NCBI GenBank assembly: GCA_963733505.1
Contig: CAVTDW010000005.1
Location: forward strand, 558,001-622,000
Direction of reading: 5' to 3'
DNA: 64,000 nt
Source of the DNA: JALYXV01 sp963733505
GTDB lineage: Bacteria; Actinomycetota; Acidimicrobiia; Acidimicrobiales; Palsa-688
Shown: positions 30,773 to 40,109 of the stretch, one piece after another
How positions within the stretch are numbered: position 1 is the first letter of the stretch
How the letters are laid out: each line of letters begins with the position of its first letter
The notes under the pieces: model-generated
The model's database searches: none
What the model saw: the letters and a program-made list of their open reading frames with translations, nothing else
Told to the model about the DNA's origin: nothing
Program-made: the position numbers and the translations under genes

Positions 30773-31934
30773 ATGTCGGGGCCCCTGGCGGGGTGCCGGA
30801 TCATCGAACTGGCGGGGCTCGGGCCGGCGCCGTTCGGGGCCATGATGCTGGCCGACATGGGGGCCGAGGTGATCCGCATCGACCGGCCTGCGGCGGTCGA
30901 CGGGCCTGCGATCCCCGGCCGCGACGCGTCACAGGACCTGCTCAACCGGGGCCGGCGTTCGGTCGCGGTCGACCTCAAGCATCCCGACGGTGTGGCGACG
31001 GTCCTGACCCTGGTGGCGCAGGCCGACGCGCTGGTCGAGGGCTTCCGGCCCGGCGTGGCGGAGCGGCTCGGTATCGGGCCCGAGCCATGCCTCGAACGCA
31101 ACCCCCGGCTGGTGTACGGCCGCATGACCGGTTGGGGCCAGAGCGGGCCGAAGGCCCACCTCCCCGGCCACGACATCAACTACCTGGCCCTGTCGGGAAC
31201 CCTGTCGGCCATCGGCCGCCAGGGCCAGGCGCCGGTCCCGCCCCTCAATCTGGTCGCCGACTTCGGCGGCGGCGGCATGATGCTCGCCTTCGGCGTCGTG
31301 TGCGGACTGCTGGAGGCACGCCGCTCCGGGCCAGGGCCAGGTCATCGATGCCGCCATGGTGGACGGCTCGGCGTTGCTGGCCACCATGATCCACGGGTTC
31401 CGCTCGGCCGGTCTCTGGCGCGACGAACGGGGGACCAACCTGCTCGACACCGGCGCCTGGTTCTACGAGGTGTACGAGACTGCCGACGGTGGGCACATCG
31501 CCGTTGGCGCCCTCGAACCGAGGTTCTGCGCCGAGCTGATCCGGCTCTGCGGTCTGGACGGCGACGTACCGCACCAGGTCGACCTGGCCAGCTGGCCGGC
31601 CATGAAGGAGCGCCTGGCGGCGCTGTTCCGTACCCGGACACGGGACGAGTGGTGCACCCTGCTCGAGGGGACCGACGCCTGCGTGGCTCCAGTCCTGGGG
31701 CTCGGCGAGGCGCCCCACCATCCCCACAATGCCTACCGGCAGACCTTCACCGAGGTGGCCGGTGTGGTCCAGCCGGCGCCGGCGCCCCGATTCAGCCGGA
31801 CCCCCGGTACGATCGGCCGGCCGCCACCGGTACCCGGGCAGGACACCGACGAGGTGCTCTGCGCATGGGGTTTCGACCGGTCCGACATCGACAAGCTACG
31901 AGCGGCGGGTGCGATCGGTTCGCGCGATCCGTGA
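30773..31934 (+). CDS. CaiB/BaiF CoA-transferase family, alpha-methylacyl-CoA racemase-like, frame broken
   Basis: About 387 residues: GCRIIELAGLGPAPFGAMMLADMGAEVIRID at the N terminus, SVAVDLKHPDG, EGFRPGVAERLGIGPE, YGRMTGWGQSGP and GHDINYLALSGTLSAIG are typical of alpha-methylacyl-CoA racemase, which epimerises 2-methyl-branched acyl-CoA. One extra base at about 31325-31340 (TCCGGGCCAGGGCC) separates this from AAMVDGSALLATM and the C terminus. ATG 30773 has GGGGGAG ten bases upstream, which supports a separate gene although the frame is continuous with the SufR-like gene. Confidence 0.82.
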
Positions 31935-31953
31935 CGAAGGAGTGAGTGGAGCT

Positions 31954-32733
31954 TTGGGTACTGCGGTGTTTTTCCACGCCCATCCCGACGACGAGTGCAT
32001 CCTGACTGGCGGCACGATGGCAAAACTGGCGGCCGAGGGGCATCGCGTGGTGCTCGTGACCGCCACCCGGGGCGAACAGGGCGAGGTGGCGGAGGGGTTC
32101 CTGGCCGAGGGAGAACAACTGGGCGCCCGCCGGGTCCAGGAGTTGCAGGCGTCGGCCCAGGTGCTCGGGGTCAGCCGGCTCGAGTTCTTGGGCTATGGCG
32201 ACTCGGGGATGATGGGGACCGGGACCAACGAGGCGCCCGATTGTTTCTGGCAGGCCGATCTGGACGAGGCGGCCCAGCGGTTGGCGGCCATTTTGGCGGA
32301 GGAATCGGCGTCGGTGGTCGTGGTCTACGACGACCATGGCGGCTACGGCCATCCCGACCACATCCAGGTTCACCGGGTCGGTGTGCGAGCCGCGGAGCTG
32401 GCAGGCGTCGACACGGTGTACGAAGCGACGATCGACCGGGATCGCGTGGTGCGGATGATCCGGGCGGCGGGCGGTCCCATCGACGGCGCCCCGGACATCG
32501 ACGAGAACTCGGACTTCGGGGTCCGCGAGGGTGACGTGACCACCAGGATCGACGTGAGCGGCCACGTGATGGCCAAGCGCCGGGCCATGCGGTGCCACCC
32601 GAGCCAGATCCCCGACGACGTGTTCTGGCTGACGATGCCCGACGAGCAGTTCCAGGTGGCGTTCTCCGAGGAGCAATTCATCCACCGGGGGGTGCCGGCG
32701 GGCACCACCGAGTCCGACATCCTCGTCGGCTGA
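31954..32733 (+). CDS. PIG-L family deacetylase
   Basis: A 259-residue zinc-dependent LmbE/PIG-L deacetylase with FFHAHPDDECILTGG (HPDDE zinc motif), VTATRGEQGE near residue 34, FLGYGDSGM near 80 and YDDHGGYGHPDHIQVHR near 128. The family includes MshB and Mca of mycothiol metabolism; the exact substrate is unclear. TTG 31954 is the likely start with GAAGGAG eleven bases upstream; GTG 31942 is an alternative. The stop TGA shares a base with the next ATG. Confidence 0.83.
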   Translation: MGTAVFFHAHPDDECILTGGTMAKLAAEGHRVVLVTATRGEQGEVAEGFLAEGEQLGARRVQELQASAQVLGVSRLEFLGYGDSGMMGTGTNEAPDCFWQADLDEAAQRLAAILAEESASVVVVYDDHGGYGHPDHIQVHRVGVRAAELAGVDTVYEATIDRDRVVRMIRAAGGPIDGAPDIDENSDFGVREGDVTTRIDVSGHVMAKRRAMRCHPSQIPDDVFWLTMPDEQFQVAFSEEQFIHRGVPAGTTESDILVG

Positions 32734-33927
32734 TGGGCTGGACGCACACCGGGTACGCGCAACGGATCATCTTCGGCCTCGACGCCATCGACGGAGTCGA
32801 CGACGTCGTGAAAGAGGCGGGCGGCCGGCGCGTCATGCTGGTCACGACGACAGGGCGGCGGCAGTCGCCTGCGGGGCAGCGGCTGGTCGACCTGCTCGGC
32901 CGGCGGTTGGTGGCGGTCTTCGACGGCGTCCGGTCGCACGTGCCGACCACCGCCGTCCAAGACGCCCTGCAGCAGGCCGACGCGTCCGATGTCGACGCCA
33001 TCGTCTCCTTCGGCGGCGGTTCGTGCGCCGACCTCGGCAAGGCGGTGTGTTTCTTCACCGAGCAGCGGGCTGGTCGGCCCGGCGCTTCGTACCTGGATCG
33101 GCCGGTGGTCGCCCATATCGCCATCCCGACGACGTATTCCGGGGCCGAGCTGACCCCGTTTTTCGGCATGACCGACGAGGCGGCCCATCGCAAGTCCGGC
33201 GCCGGTGGCCCGACCATCGCCCCCGTCGCCGCCATCTACGACCCGGTGGTCACCTTGTCGACCCCGGCCAAGATCGCGGCCGAGACCGGGATGAACGCCC
33301 TGGCGCATGGGATCGAATGCGCCTACTCCCCGACCCGCAGCCCTGAGGCGGAGGCCATTGCGCTGGCGACCGTGCGCCGAGTGGCCGCCGCCTTGCCGCG
33401 AGTGATCGCAGAGCCCGACGACCTGGCGGCTCGAACGGCCATGTTGGAGGCGGCGGTGCTCGGCGGGCGGTGCCTGCAGAACGCCAGCATGGGCGCCCAT
33501 CACGGGTTGGCTCAGCTCGTGGGCGGCCGTACCGGTGTGGCCCATGGTCTGGTGAACGCCATCCTGCTGGCCCACGTCCTGCGCTGGAATACCGTCGCCA
33601 TCCCGGACGAGGCTCGACGCATCGGCGAGGCGCTGGCTTCCGCCGACCCCGGCGATCCCGCCGACCCAGGCGAACCCGCCGACCCAGGCGATCCCGGGAG
33701 CCGACCCCGGAGCCGATCCGGGAGCCGATCCCGGAGCCGGTGCCGCCGACGCCGTCGACCGCCTGCGCCGGCGGGTGGGGCTACCCGGGCGCCTGTCGGA
33801 GGTCGGGGTCGATCGCGACGACATCGAGGCCGTCGTGCGCATGAGCTCGAGCAACGCCAACGTGGGCAACAATCCCCGCCCCGTCTCGCCCGAGGACGCT
33901 CGCTCGCTGCTCGAGTCGGCGTTCTAG
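32733..33927 (+). CDS. Iron-containing alcohol dehydrogenase / maleylacetate reductase-like, frame broken in a repeat
   Basis: About 397 residues. FGGGSCADLGKAV (NAD site), IPTTYSGAELTPFFGMTD, ETGMNALAHGIECAYS and GAHHGLAQLVGG with GVAHGLVNAILL give the metal-binding histidines of group III alcohol dehydrogenases, closest to maleylacetate reductases. The C terminus, DRLRRRVGLPGRLSEVGVDRDDIEAV and SSNANVGNNPRPVS, is in the next frame. One extra base lies in the Ala-Asp-Pro-Gly repeat at 33642-33740, which itself is an insertion of about 30 residues not expected in the family. Confidence 0.82.
33642..33740 (+). repeat. Asp-Pro-Gly coding repeat in alcohol dehydrogenase
   Basis: Two kinds of unit follow each other: a 12-15 bp CCGACCCAGGCGA-like unit, then an 18-bp GGGAGCCGATCC-like unit, encoding DPGDPADPGEPADPGDP and, one frame over, GADPGADPGADPGAGA. 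The frame break of the gene is at the junction near 33700. Confidence 0.75.
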
Positions 33928-33960
33928 CGGGCGCCGCTCACCCCCGGGGCCTGGAATACC

Positions 33961-34725
33961 GTGTCGCCGGCCGCGGCGCTTGCCATCTTCGCCGCCGGCC
34001 TGGCGGCGGGCACCGTCAACACGATCGTCGGTTCCGGGTCGCTCATCACCTTCCCGACACTGCTGGCCCTCGGCTACTCGCCGGTCGTCGCCAACGTGAC
34101 CAACACCATCGGCCTGGTACCGGGGTCGATCAGCGGCGCCGTCGGCTACCGCCGGGAACTCGTCGGCCAGCGTTCCCGGCTGGCGTACCTCGGGGGCGCG
34201 TCAGTGGCCGGCGGCATCACCGGCGCCGTCCTCCTCCTGGTTCTGCCCGGAAGCGTGTTCCGGGGGATCGTCCCGGTCCTGATCCTGCTGGCCTGCGCCC
34301 TGATCGTGGTGCAGCCCCGATTGGCCGCCCGCGTCGCCCAGAGGCGCTCGGCGCCCGACGCGTCGAAACCGCCCCATGGTGGTCCGGTCCTGCTCGCCAC
34401 GGTGTACCTGACCGGGGTCTACGGGGGCTATTTCGGCGCCGCCCAAGGCGTGATCCTCATCGCCCTGCTCGGCATCTTCGTCGAAGACGAACTGCAGCGC
34501 CTCAACGCGGCCAAGAACGTGCTGGCGGCGCTGGTCAACGGGGTGGCGGCGCTGGTGTTCATCGTGGCCGCCCACGTGGCGTGGGGTCCGGCGGGGATCC
34601 TCGCCGTCGGGGCGACGATCGGCGGCCAGGTCGGAGCCAAGGTGGGTCGCCGGCTCCCGGCGCCCATCTTGCGGATGGCGATCGTCGTCGTCGGCACCGC
34701 GGTGGCCATCCGGTTGCTGGTCTGA
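33961..34725 (+). CDS. TauE/SafE-family membrane exporter
   Basis: A 254-residue membrane protein with about eight helices. Family motifs are AAGTVNTIVGSGSLITFPTLLALG in the first half and YGGYFGAAQGVILIALLG with LNAAKNVLAALVNGVAA in the second. Start GTG 33961 opens directly on the first helix. It is distinct from the other member at 1307. The substrate (sulfite, sulfoacetate or other anion) cannot be told. Confidence 0.85.
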   Translation: MSPAAALAIFAAGLAAGTVNTIVGSGSLITFPTLLALGYSPVVANVTNTIGLVPGSISGAVGYRRELVGQRSRLAYLGGASVAGGITGAVLLLVLPGSVFRGIVPVLILLACALIVVQPRLAARVAQRRSAPDASKPPHGGPVLLATVYLTGVYGGYFGAAQGVILIALLGIFVEDELQRLNAAKNVLAALVNGVAALVFIVAAHVAWGPAGILAVGATIGGQVGAKVGRRLPAPILRMAIVVVGTAVAIRLLV

Positions 34726-34745
34726 TCGCCTGTACGCTCGGCGGC

Positions 34746-35072
34746 GTGTCAGTCGTCAAGATCAACGCAATCGACGTGCCGTCCGAACGCAGCGACGACA
34801 TGGCGGCGCGCTTCGCGGCCCGGGCGGGCCAGGTCGAGCAGGCCGACGGGTTCGAGGAGTTCCGCCTGCTGCGCCCAACCGACGGGCGGACGACGTGGCT
34901 GGTGTACACCCGGTGGCGCGACGAGGACTCCTTCCAGGCGTGGGCCGGTTCCCAGGCGTTCAATCAAGGCCACGCCAAGCCGCAGGGCCCGGGAGGTCCG
35001 GTGGCCACCGGCAGCTCGCTGTGGGAGTTCGAGCTTGCTCAGGAGGCGGCGCCCAAGCTGAGCCACTCATGA
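34746..35072 (+). CDS. Antibiotic biosynthesis monooxygenase (ABM) domain protein
   Basis: A 108-residue single-domain protein: VSVVKINAIDVPSERSDDMAARFAARAG, GFEEFRLLRPTDG, WLVYTRWRDEDSFQAWAGS. This is the ABM/IsdG-like ferredoxin fold; the WRDEDSFQAW helix and GFEEFRLL strand resemble the haem-degrading MhuD/IsdG branch. No catalytic assignment is certain. GTG 34746 chosen. The stop is followed by tandem copies of the last codons (35058-35087). Confidence 0.78.
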   Translation: MSVVKINAIDVPSERSDDMAARFAARAGQVEQADGFEEFRLLRPTDGRTTWLVYTRWRDEDSFQAWAGSQAFNQGHAKPQGPGGPVATGSSLWEFELAQEAAPKLSHS

Positions 35073-35087
35073 GCCACTCATGAGCCA
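35058..35087 (+). repeat. 11-bp repeat across the ABM stop codon
   Basis: TGAGCCACTCA occurs twice in tandem, then TGAGCCA. The first copy encodes the last residues SHS of the ABM protein and the second begins with its TGA stop. Confidence 0.8.
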
Positions 35088-35104
35088 GCAGTAGGCACGC
35101 CACG

Positions 35105-35494
35105 ATGGTTCTGGCGTCACTGCGCGACGTCCACGTCGCCTGGGCCTGGGTGCTGATCATGAGCAACGGCCTGGCCGGACTGTGGTCGCTCGGCGCCCAC
35201 TGGGCACCCGGATTGCGGACCCGGGCCCTGTGGTGGTTCACGGTATTCGCGGAAGTGGCGGTCTTCGTCCAGGTGGCCCTTGGTGTGGGCCTGATCGCGG
35301 GCCAGAAGCTGTCGGCCCCCAAGTTCCATCTGTTCTACGGATTCGTGGCGATCATCGCCGTCGGCATCTTGTACAGCTACCGGGACGCACCGTGGATGCG
35401 CAACCGCCTGTACCAGTGGTACGGCGCGGGGGGCTTGTTCGTGATGGGCCTCGGGATCCGGGCCATGCTCGTCGCCCGGGTGGGGGCGCGCTAG
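35105..35494 (+). CDS. Hypothetical four-helix membrane protein
   Basis: A 129-residue protein with four predicted membrane segments (about residues 12-30, 43-65, 75-91 and 106-124). Charged loops include WAPGLRTRALWW and SYRDAPWMRNRLYQWYG. ATG 35105. No family name recognised; it looks like a conserved actinobacterial membrane protein. After its TAG, short GAAGCG-like units repeat to about 35520. Confidence 0.6.
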   Translation: MVLASLRDVHVAWAWVLIMSNGLAGLWSLGAHWAPGLRTRALWWFTVFAEVAVFVQVALGVGLIAGQKLSAPKFHLFYGFVAIIAVGILYSYRDAPWMRNRLYQWYGAGGLFVMGLGIRAMLVARVGAR

Positions 35495-35553
35495 AAGCGA
35501 AGCGCCAAGACGAAGCGCAGCCCACGTGCACCACGTGCAGGCCACGCACAGGG

Positions 35554-35793
35554 TCAGCTCAGGTGCACCACCGGGCAGGTCAGGGTCCGGGTGATGCCAT
35601 CGATCAGCTGGACCCGGCTCACGACCATCTTTCCGAGTTCGTCGACCGATCCTGCTTCGGCTCGGACGATCACGTCGTATGGTCCGGTGACGTCCTCGGC
35701 GGACACGACCCCTTCGATCTTGCCGACTTCGGACGCCACGTGGGCGGCCTTACCGACCTCTGTCTGGATGAGGACGTACGCACTGACCGCCAT
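35554..35793 (-). CDS. Stand-alone Lrp/AsnC ligand-binding (RAM) domain protein
   Basis: A 79-residue protein containing only the AsnC effector-binding alpha/beta sandwich: AYVLIQTEVGKAAHVASEVGKIEGVVSAEDVTGPYDVIVRAEAGSVDELGKMV, with the usual GxYD motif. There is no DNA-binding helix-turn-helix. ATG 35793 with AGGAGCC about eight bases upstream. Such proteins oligomerise and may bind amino acids or partner with full-length Lrp proteins. Confidence 0.85.
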   Translation of the reverse strand: MAVSAYVLIQTEVGKAAHVASEVGKIEGVVSAEDVTGPYDVIVRAEAGSVDELGKMVVSRVQLIDGITRTLTCPVVHLS

Positions 35794-35964
35794 AGGCTCC
35801 TCCTGGCTGGTTCGACCGGAGGCATCGTAACCAGCCCGCCGCTCCGCCGCTCAGCCGAACGCGGCCCGCGACCTGAACCAGGCGAACATCGGTCCGTCGG
35901 GGCCGCCTGGAATGCCACCTGGCCTATGGTGATCACCGCAACTCAGCGAAAGCGGAGCATCTTC

Positions 35965-37866
35965 TTGTCGATCTTGTCAGCCTCCACCTTCAAGGACCCG
36001 GCACCTCTCGTCCCTCGCCGGGTCCTGTTCGGGAACCCCGAACGGTTCAGTCCCCGTATCTCGCCTGACGGCACCCGCGTCGGCTGGATCGCCCCCGACG
36101 AAGGCATCCTCAATGTCTTCGTGGCGCCGCTCGACGACCTCAAGGCGGCCACGCCGGTCACCAAGGACCGTGAGCGGGGCATCCGCGCCTTTTTCTGGGC
36201 GCACGACAACCGCCACCTCCTCTACGTCCAGGACCAGGGGGGCGACGAGAACTGGCGCATCTACGCCGTCGACCTGGTCGACGGCGGCGTCCGTGACATG
36301 ACGCCGTTCGAGGGCGTCCAGGCCCAGGTGATCGAGGTCAGCAAGCACTTCCCGGAACGCATCCTGGTGGGGCTCAACAAGGACGACCCGCAGCTGCACG
36401 ACGTGTACAGCCTCGACCTGGCGTCGGGCGAGCTGACCAAGGAAGCCGACAACCCGGGCTTCGTCGGCTGGGTCGTCGACGCCGAGATGCGGGTCCGAGG
36501 TGCCATCGCCCCGACGCCCGAGGGCGGAAGCACCATCGTGGTGCGACAGTCGGTGACCGAGCCGTGGCAGGCCCTGATCGACGTGCCGCCCGACGACGCC
36601 TTGACGACGGCCCCGGTGGCCTTCAGTGCCAACGGGCGCTTCCTGCTCACCCAGTGCTCGGTGGATGTCGACGCCGGTCGCCTGATGTGGGTCGACACCG
36701 ACTCGGGCGACTACGAGGTGGTGGCCGAGGACCCCCAGTACGACGTGACGGGCGTGCGCCTGCATCCCGACACCCGCATCGTGCAGCTGGTGAGCATCCA
36801 GCGCGAGCGGATGGACATGGTCGTGATCGACCCGACCATCGCCGAGGACATCGGGGCCCTGACCGCCTACCACAAGGGCGACCTGTCAGTGCTCAACCGC
36901 GACGACGCCGACAACGTCTGGTTGGTCAGCTACACCGAGGACGACGGCCCGGTGCACTACGTCGCGTGGGATCGATCCACGCAGGTGGCGACGCCGCTCT
37001 TCGTCCACCAGCCGGCGCTGTTGGACTACACGCTGGCACCGATGGAGCCCTTCGCCTGCTCCACGCGCGACGGCCTCATCATCTACGGCTACGTCACCTT
37101 CCCGCCTGACGAGGAGCGCATCGACCTGCCCACCGTGCTCAACGTCCATGGCGGCCCCTGGGCCCGAGATGTGTGGGGGTACAACGCCGAGGCCCAATGG
37201 CTGGCCAACCGCGGGTATCTCTGCATCCAGGTCAACTTCCGCGGGTCGACGGGCTACGGCAAGGACTTCACCAACGCGGGCAACAAGCAGTGGGGCGCCA
37301 AGATGCAAGACGACCTGCTCGACGCCCTCCAGTGGGCCATCGACCGCCGCTACGCCGACCCCAGCCGGGTCGCCATCTACGGCGGCTCCTACGGGGGGTA
37401 CGCGGCGTTGGCCGGAGCCGCCTTCACCCCCGACGTCTTCGCCTGCGCGGTCGACATCGTGGGACCGTCCAACTTGAAGACGCTGATCGAATCGGTCCCG
37501 CCCTATTGGGCACCGCTCATCGCCCAGTTCCACACCCGGGTGGGCAACCCCGACACCGAGGCGGACTTCCTCTGGGAGCGCTCCCCGTTGTCGAAGGTCG
37601 ACCAGATCACCATCCCCCTGCTGATCGCCCAGGGCGCCAACGACCCGCGCGTCAAGCAGGCCGAGTCGGAACAGATCGTGGCCGCGCTCAAGGAGCGGGG
37701 GATCGACTACCAGTACCTGCTGTTCCCCGACGAGGGCCACGGATTCGCCCAGCCGGAGAACCGTCTCACGTTCTACGCCGCGGCCGAAGCCTTCTTGGCC
37801 AAGCACCTCGGCGGCCGGGCCGAACCGCCGGAGCAGCCCCGACCGGCGTCGCCGCCTGAACGCTGA
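35965..37866 (+). CDS. S9 family prolyl oligopeptidase-like serine peptidase
   Basis: About 633 residues. An N-terminal beta-propeller (repeated blades such as GNPERFSPRISPDGTRVGWIAPDEG and FFWAHDNRHLLYVQDQGGDENW) covers roughly residues 1-370. The C-terminal alpha/beta hydrolase domain has oxyanion region NVHGGPWARD, nucleophile GGSYGGYAAL, aspartate QGANDPRVKQ and histidine PDEGHGF. No signal peptide is evident, so it is probably cytosolic and degrades short peptides. TTG 35965 has GGAG seven bases upstream; ATG 35926 is the alternative. Confidence 0.88.
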   Translation: MSILSASTFKDPAPLVPRRVLFGNPERFSPRISPDGTRVGWIAPDEGILNVFVAPLDDLKAATPVTKDRERGIRAFFWAHDNRHLLYVQDQGGDENWRIYAVDLVDGGVRDMTPFEGVQAQVIEVSKHFPERILVGLNKDDPQLHDVYSLDLASGELTKEADNPGFVGWVVDAEMRVRGAIAPTPEGGSTIVVRQSVTEPWQALIDVPPDDALTTAPVAFSANGRFLLTQCSVDVDAGRLMWVDTDSGDYEVVAEDPQYDVTGVRLHPDTRIVQLVSIQRERMDMVVIDPTIAEDIGALTAYHKGDLSVLNRDDADNVWLVSYTEDDGPVHYVAWDRSTQVATPLFVHQPALLDYTLAPMEPFACSTRDGLIIYGYVTFPPDEERIDLPTVLNVHGGPWARDVWGYNAEAQWLANRGYLCIQVNFRGSTGYGKDFTNAGNKQWGAKMQDDLLDALQWAIDRRYADPSRVAIYGGSYGGYAALAGAAFTPDVFACAVDIVGPSNLKTLIESVPPYWAPLIAQFHTRVGNPDTEADFLWERSPLSKVDQITIPLLIAQGANDPRVKQAESEQIVAALKERGIDYQYLLFPDEGHGFAQPENRLTFYAAAEAFLAKHLGGRAEPPEQPRPASPPER

Positions 37867-37879
37867 CCGAATCGTTCAG

Positions 37880-37915
37880 TAGCACTACATGACCCGTGGC
37901 GGTCATGTAGTGCTA
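37880..37915. terminator. 15-bp perfect hairpin between convergent genes
   Basis: TAGCACTACATGACC and GGTCATGTAGTGCTA are exact complements around a six-base loop CGTGGC. The hairpin lies 14 bases after the S9 peptidase stop and 36 bases from the pckG stop. There is no T-run, so it may act as a bidirectional terminator or RNA stabiliser. Confidence 0.6.
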
Positions 37916-37950
37916 GGAAAGCCGCGGAAGAACGCAGCCGAGCTACGAGC

Positions 37951-39771
37951 CTACGAGCCCAGGCGCTTGCGCAGCGCCTCCAGCTCGTCACGCAGCACGC
38001 TCGGAAGGCGATCCCCGAACACCGCGTAATGCTCCTCGATCGAGGGCAGCTCGTTGCGCCATTCGGCGGTGTCGACGCGGAGCAACTCGTCCATGTCCGC
38101 CGGTGCCACGTCGAGCCCCTCGGTCGGGATGGCCCCCGGTGCCGGCAGCAGCCCGATCGGTGTCTCCACCGCCGCCCCGGTCCCGGCGCAGCGCTCGAAG
38201 ACCCACTCGAGGACCCGGCTGTTCTCCCCGAACCCAGGCCACAGCCAGCGCCCGGTGGCGTCCTTGCGGAACCAGTTGACGTAGAAGATCTTCGGCAGCT
38301 TGGCCGGGTCGACCCGGCCCGCCATGGACAGCCAATGGCTGAAGTAGTCGGCCATGTTGTAGCCGCAGAACGGCAGCATCGCCATCGGGTCACGCCGCAG
38401 CTTGCCCACGGCCCCGGCCTGAGCGGCGGTCGTCTCCGACGCCATGGTCGACGCCAGGAACACGCCATGGGACCAGTCGAACGACTCGGTAATCAACGGA
38501 ATGACCGTGGAGCGCCGTCCGCCGAACAGCATGGCCGAGATGGGGACGCCGTCGGGATCCTCCCACTCCGCCGCGATGGCCGGGTCCTGGGCCGCGGGGG
38601 CGGTGAAACGGGCGTTGGGATGGGCCGCCGGCCCCAGACCCGCCGAAGGGGTCCAGTCCTGGCGCTTCCACGAGACGAGGTGTTCGGGCGGCTCCGGAGT
38701 CATGCCCTCCCACCACACGTCGCCGTCGTCGGTGTAGGCGGTGTTGGTGAACAGGCAGTTGGCCGCCAGGGTCAAGATGGCGTTGGGGTTGGTGTAGTCG
38801 CTCGTTCCCGGCGCCACGCCGAAGAAACCGGCCTCGGGGTTGATCGCCCGCAGCATCCCGTCGGGGCCGACCTTCATCCAGCAGATGTCGTCGCCGATCG
38901 TCTCGACCTTCCAGCCGGGCAAGGTGGGCACCAGCATGGCCAGGTTGGTCTTCCCGCACGCCGAGGGGAAGGCGCCGGTGACGTAGCGGGTCTCGCCGGC
39001 CGGCGAGGTCAGCTTGAGGATCAGCATGTGCTCGGCCAGCCAGCCGTCGTCGCGGGCCATGACCGAGGCGATGCGCAGGGCGAAACACTTCTTGCCGAGC
39101 AGGGCGTTGCCGCCGTAGCCCGAACCGAACGACCAGATCTCCCGGGTCTCGGGGAAGTGCACGATGTACTTGTTGTCGGCGTTGCACGGCCAGGCCGAAT
39201 CCGCCTGGCCGGCTGCCAGCGGCGCCCCGAGCGAGTGCACGCAGGGAACGAAGTCGCCGTCGTCGCCCAGCACCTCCAACGCACCCCGGCCCATCCGGGT
39301 CATGATCCGCATGTTGACCGCCACGTACGCCGAGTCGCTGATCTCGACGCCGATGTGGGCGATCGGCGAACCGAGCGGCCCCATCGAGAACGGGACCACG
39401 TACATGGTGCGGCCCTTCATCGACCCGGCGTAGAGGTCCCGAAGCGTGGCGCGCATCTCGGCGGGCTCGCGCCAGTTGTTGGTCGGCCCGGCATCGGACT
39501 CCTCGGCGGAGCAGATGTACGTCCGGTCCTCGACGCGCGCCACGTCGGCGGGGTCGGACGTGGCCCAGTAGCTGCTCGGCCGCTTGGCGTCGGACAGCCG
39601 GGTGAACGTGCCGCCGTCCACCAGGAGCTGGCACAACCGGTCGTACTCCTCGGCCGAGCCGTCGCACCATTCGATCCGGTCGGCCGAGCAGTGGGTGGCC
39701 CACTCCTCCACCCACTGGATCAGCTTGGCGTTGTTGGTCGGAACGTCGTTGGTCGGGATGGTCGTGGTCAT
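37951..39771 (-). CDS. pckG: Phosphoenolpyruvate carboxykinase (GTP)
   Basis: A 606-residue enzyme that converts oxaloacetate and GTP to PEP, the entry to gluconeogenesis. Visible motifs are the kinase-1a P-loop GAFPSACGKTNLAML, the kinase-2 region DDICWMKVGPDG, SFGSGYGGNALLGKKCFALR (the mobile loop/active site) and FFGVAPGTSDYTNPNA. Full length compared with actinobacterial PckG. Gene stands alone, divergent members none; the leftward neighbour at 39799 may share its promoter. Confidence 0.96.
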   Translation of the reverse strand: MTTTIPTNDVPTNNAKLIQWVEEWATHCSADRIEWCDGSAEEYDRLCQLLVDGGTFTRLSDAKRPSSYWATSDPADVARVEDRTYICSAEESDAGPTNNWREPAEMRATLRDLYAGSMKGRTMYVVPFSMGPLGSPIAHIGVEISDSAYVAVNMRIMTRMGRGALEVLGDDGDFVPCVHSLGAPLAAGQADSAWPCNADNKYIVHFPETREIWSFGSGYGGNALLGKKCFALRIASVMARDDGWLAEHMLILKLTSPAGETRYVTGAFPSACGKTNLAMLVPTLPGWKVETIGDDICWMKVGPDGMLRAINPEAGFFGVAPGTSDYTNPNAILTLAANCLFTNTAYTDDGDVWWEGMTPEPPEHLVSWKRQDWTPSAGLGPAAHPNARFTAPAAQDPAIAAEWEDPDGVPISAMLFGGRRSTVIPLITESFDWSHGVFLASTMASETTAAQAGAVGKLRRDPMAMLPFCGYNMADYFSHWLSMAGRVDPAKLPKIFYVNWFRKDATGRWLWPGFGENSRVLEWVFERCAGTGAAVETPIGLLPAPGAIPTEGLDVAPADMDELLRVDTAEWRNELPSIEEHYAVFGDRLPSVLRDELEALRKRLGS

Positions 39772-39798
39772 GCGCTCACTCCTTGTAAATCGTGCTGC

Positions 39799-40035
39799 TC
39801 ACACCGGCGAGGGCGGCTCGGGTGGGGCTTTCATGTCGACTTCGGAGCCCAGCCGTAGATGATGGGCGTCGCCCGTGCCGTCCAGGTCGAAGACGACCCG
39901 CTGGCCTTGGCGGAGCATCCGGAAGATGGAACCCTCCAGGGCGGTGGGCGACAACTCGTACTCCGAGAAATCGGTGTCCCGCACCACACTACCGACCCCC
40001 GTCGCCGGGTCGTACGACTTGACTACGCCCTGCAT
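39799..40035 (-). CDS. Small OB-fold (cold-shock-like) protein
   Basis: A 78-residue protein MQGVVKSYDPATGVGSVVRDTD, continuing LEGSIFRMLRQGQRVVFDLDGTG and ending LGSEVDMKAPPEP. The pattern of a start strand with VxSYDPxxGxGxVxRD and the RxGQRVxFDL segment resembles a cold-shock OB fold but lacks the aromatic RNP motifs, so nucleic acid binding is unproven. ATG 40050 would add five residues. It reads toward pckG with 27 bases between. Confidence 0.6.
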   Translation of the reverse strand: MQGVVKSYDPATGVGSVVRDTDFSEYELSPTALEGSIFRMLRQGQRVVFDLDGTGDAHHLRLGSEVDMKAPPEPPSPV

Positions 40036-40109
40036 CGTGTGGGCTCGCATCGTGTCGGCATTTCGACTGTCTACCTGCTCCTGTTCAGATGCTGCGTACG
40101 CTCCAGAGT

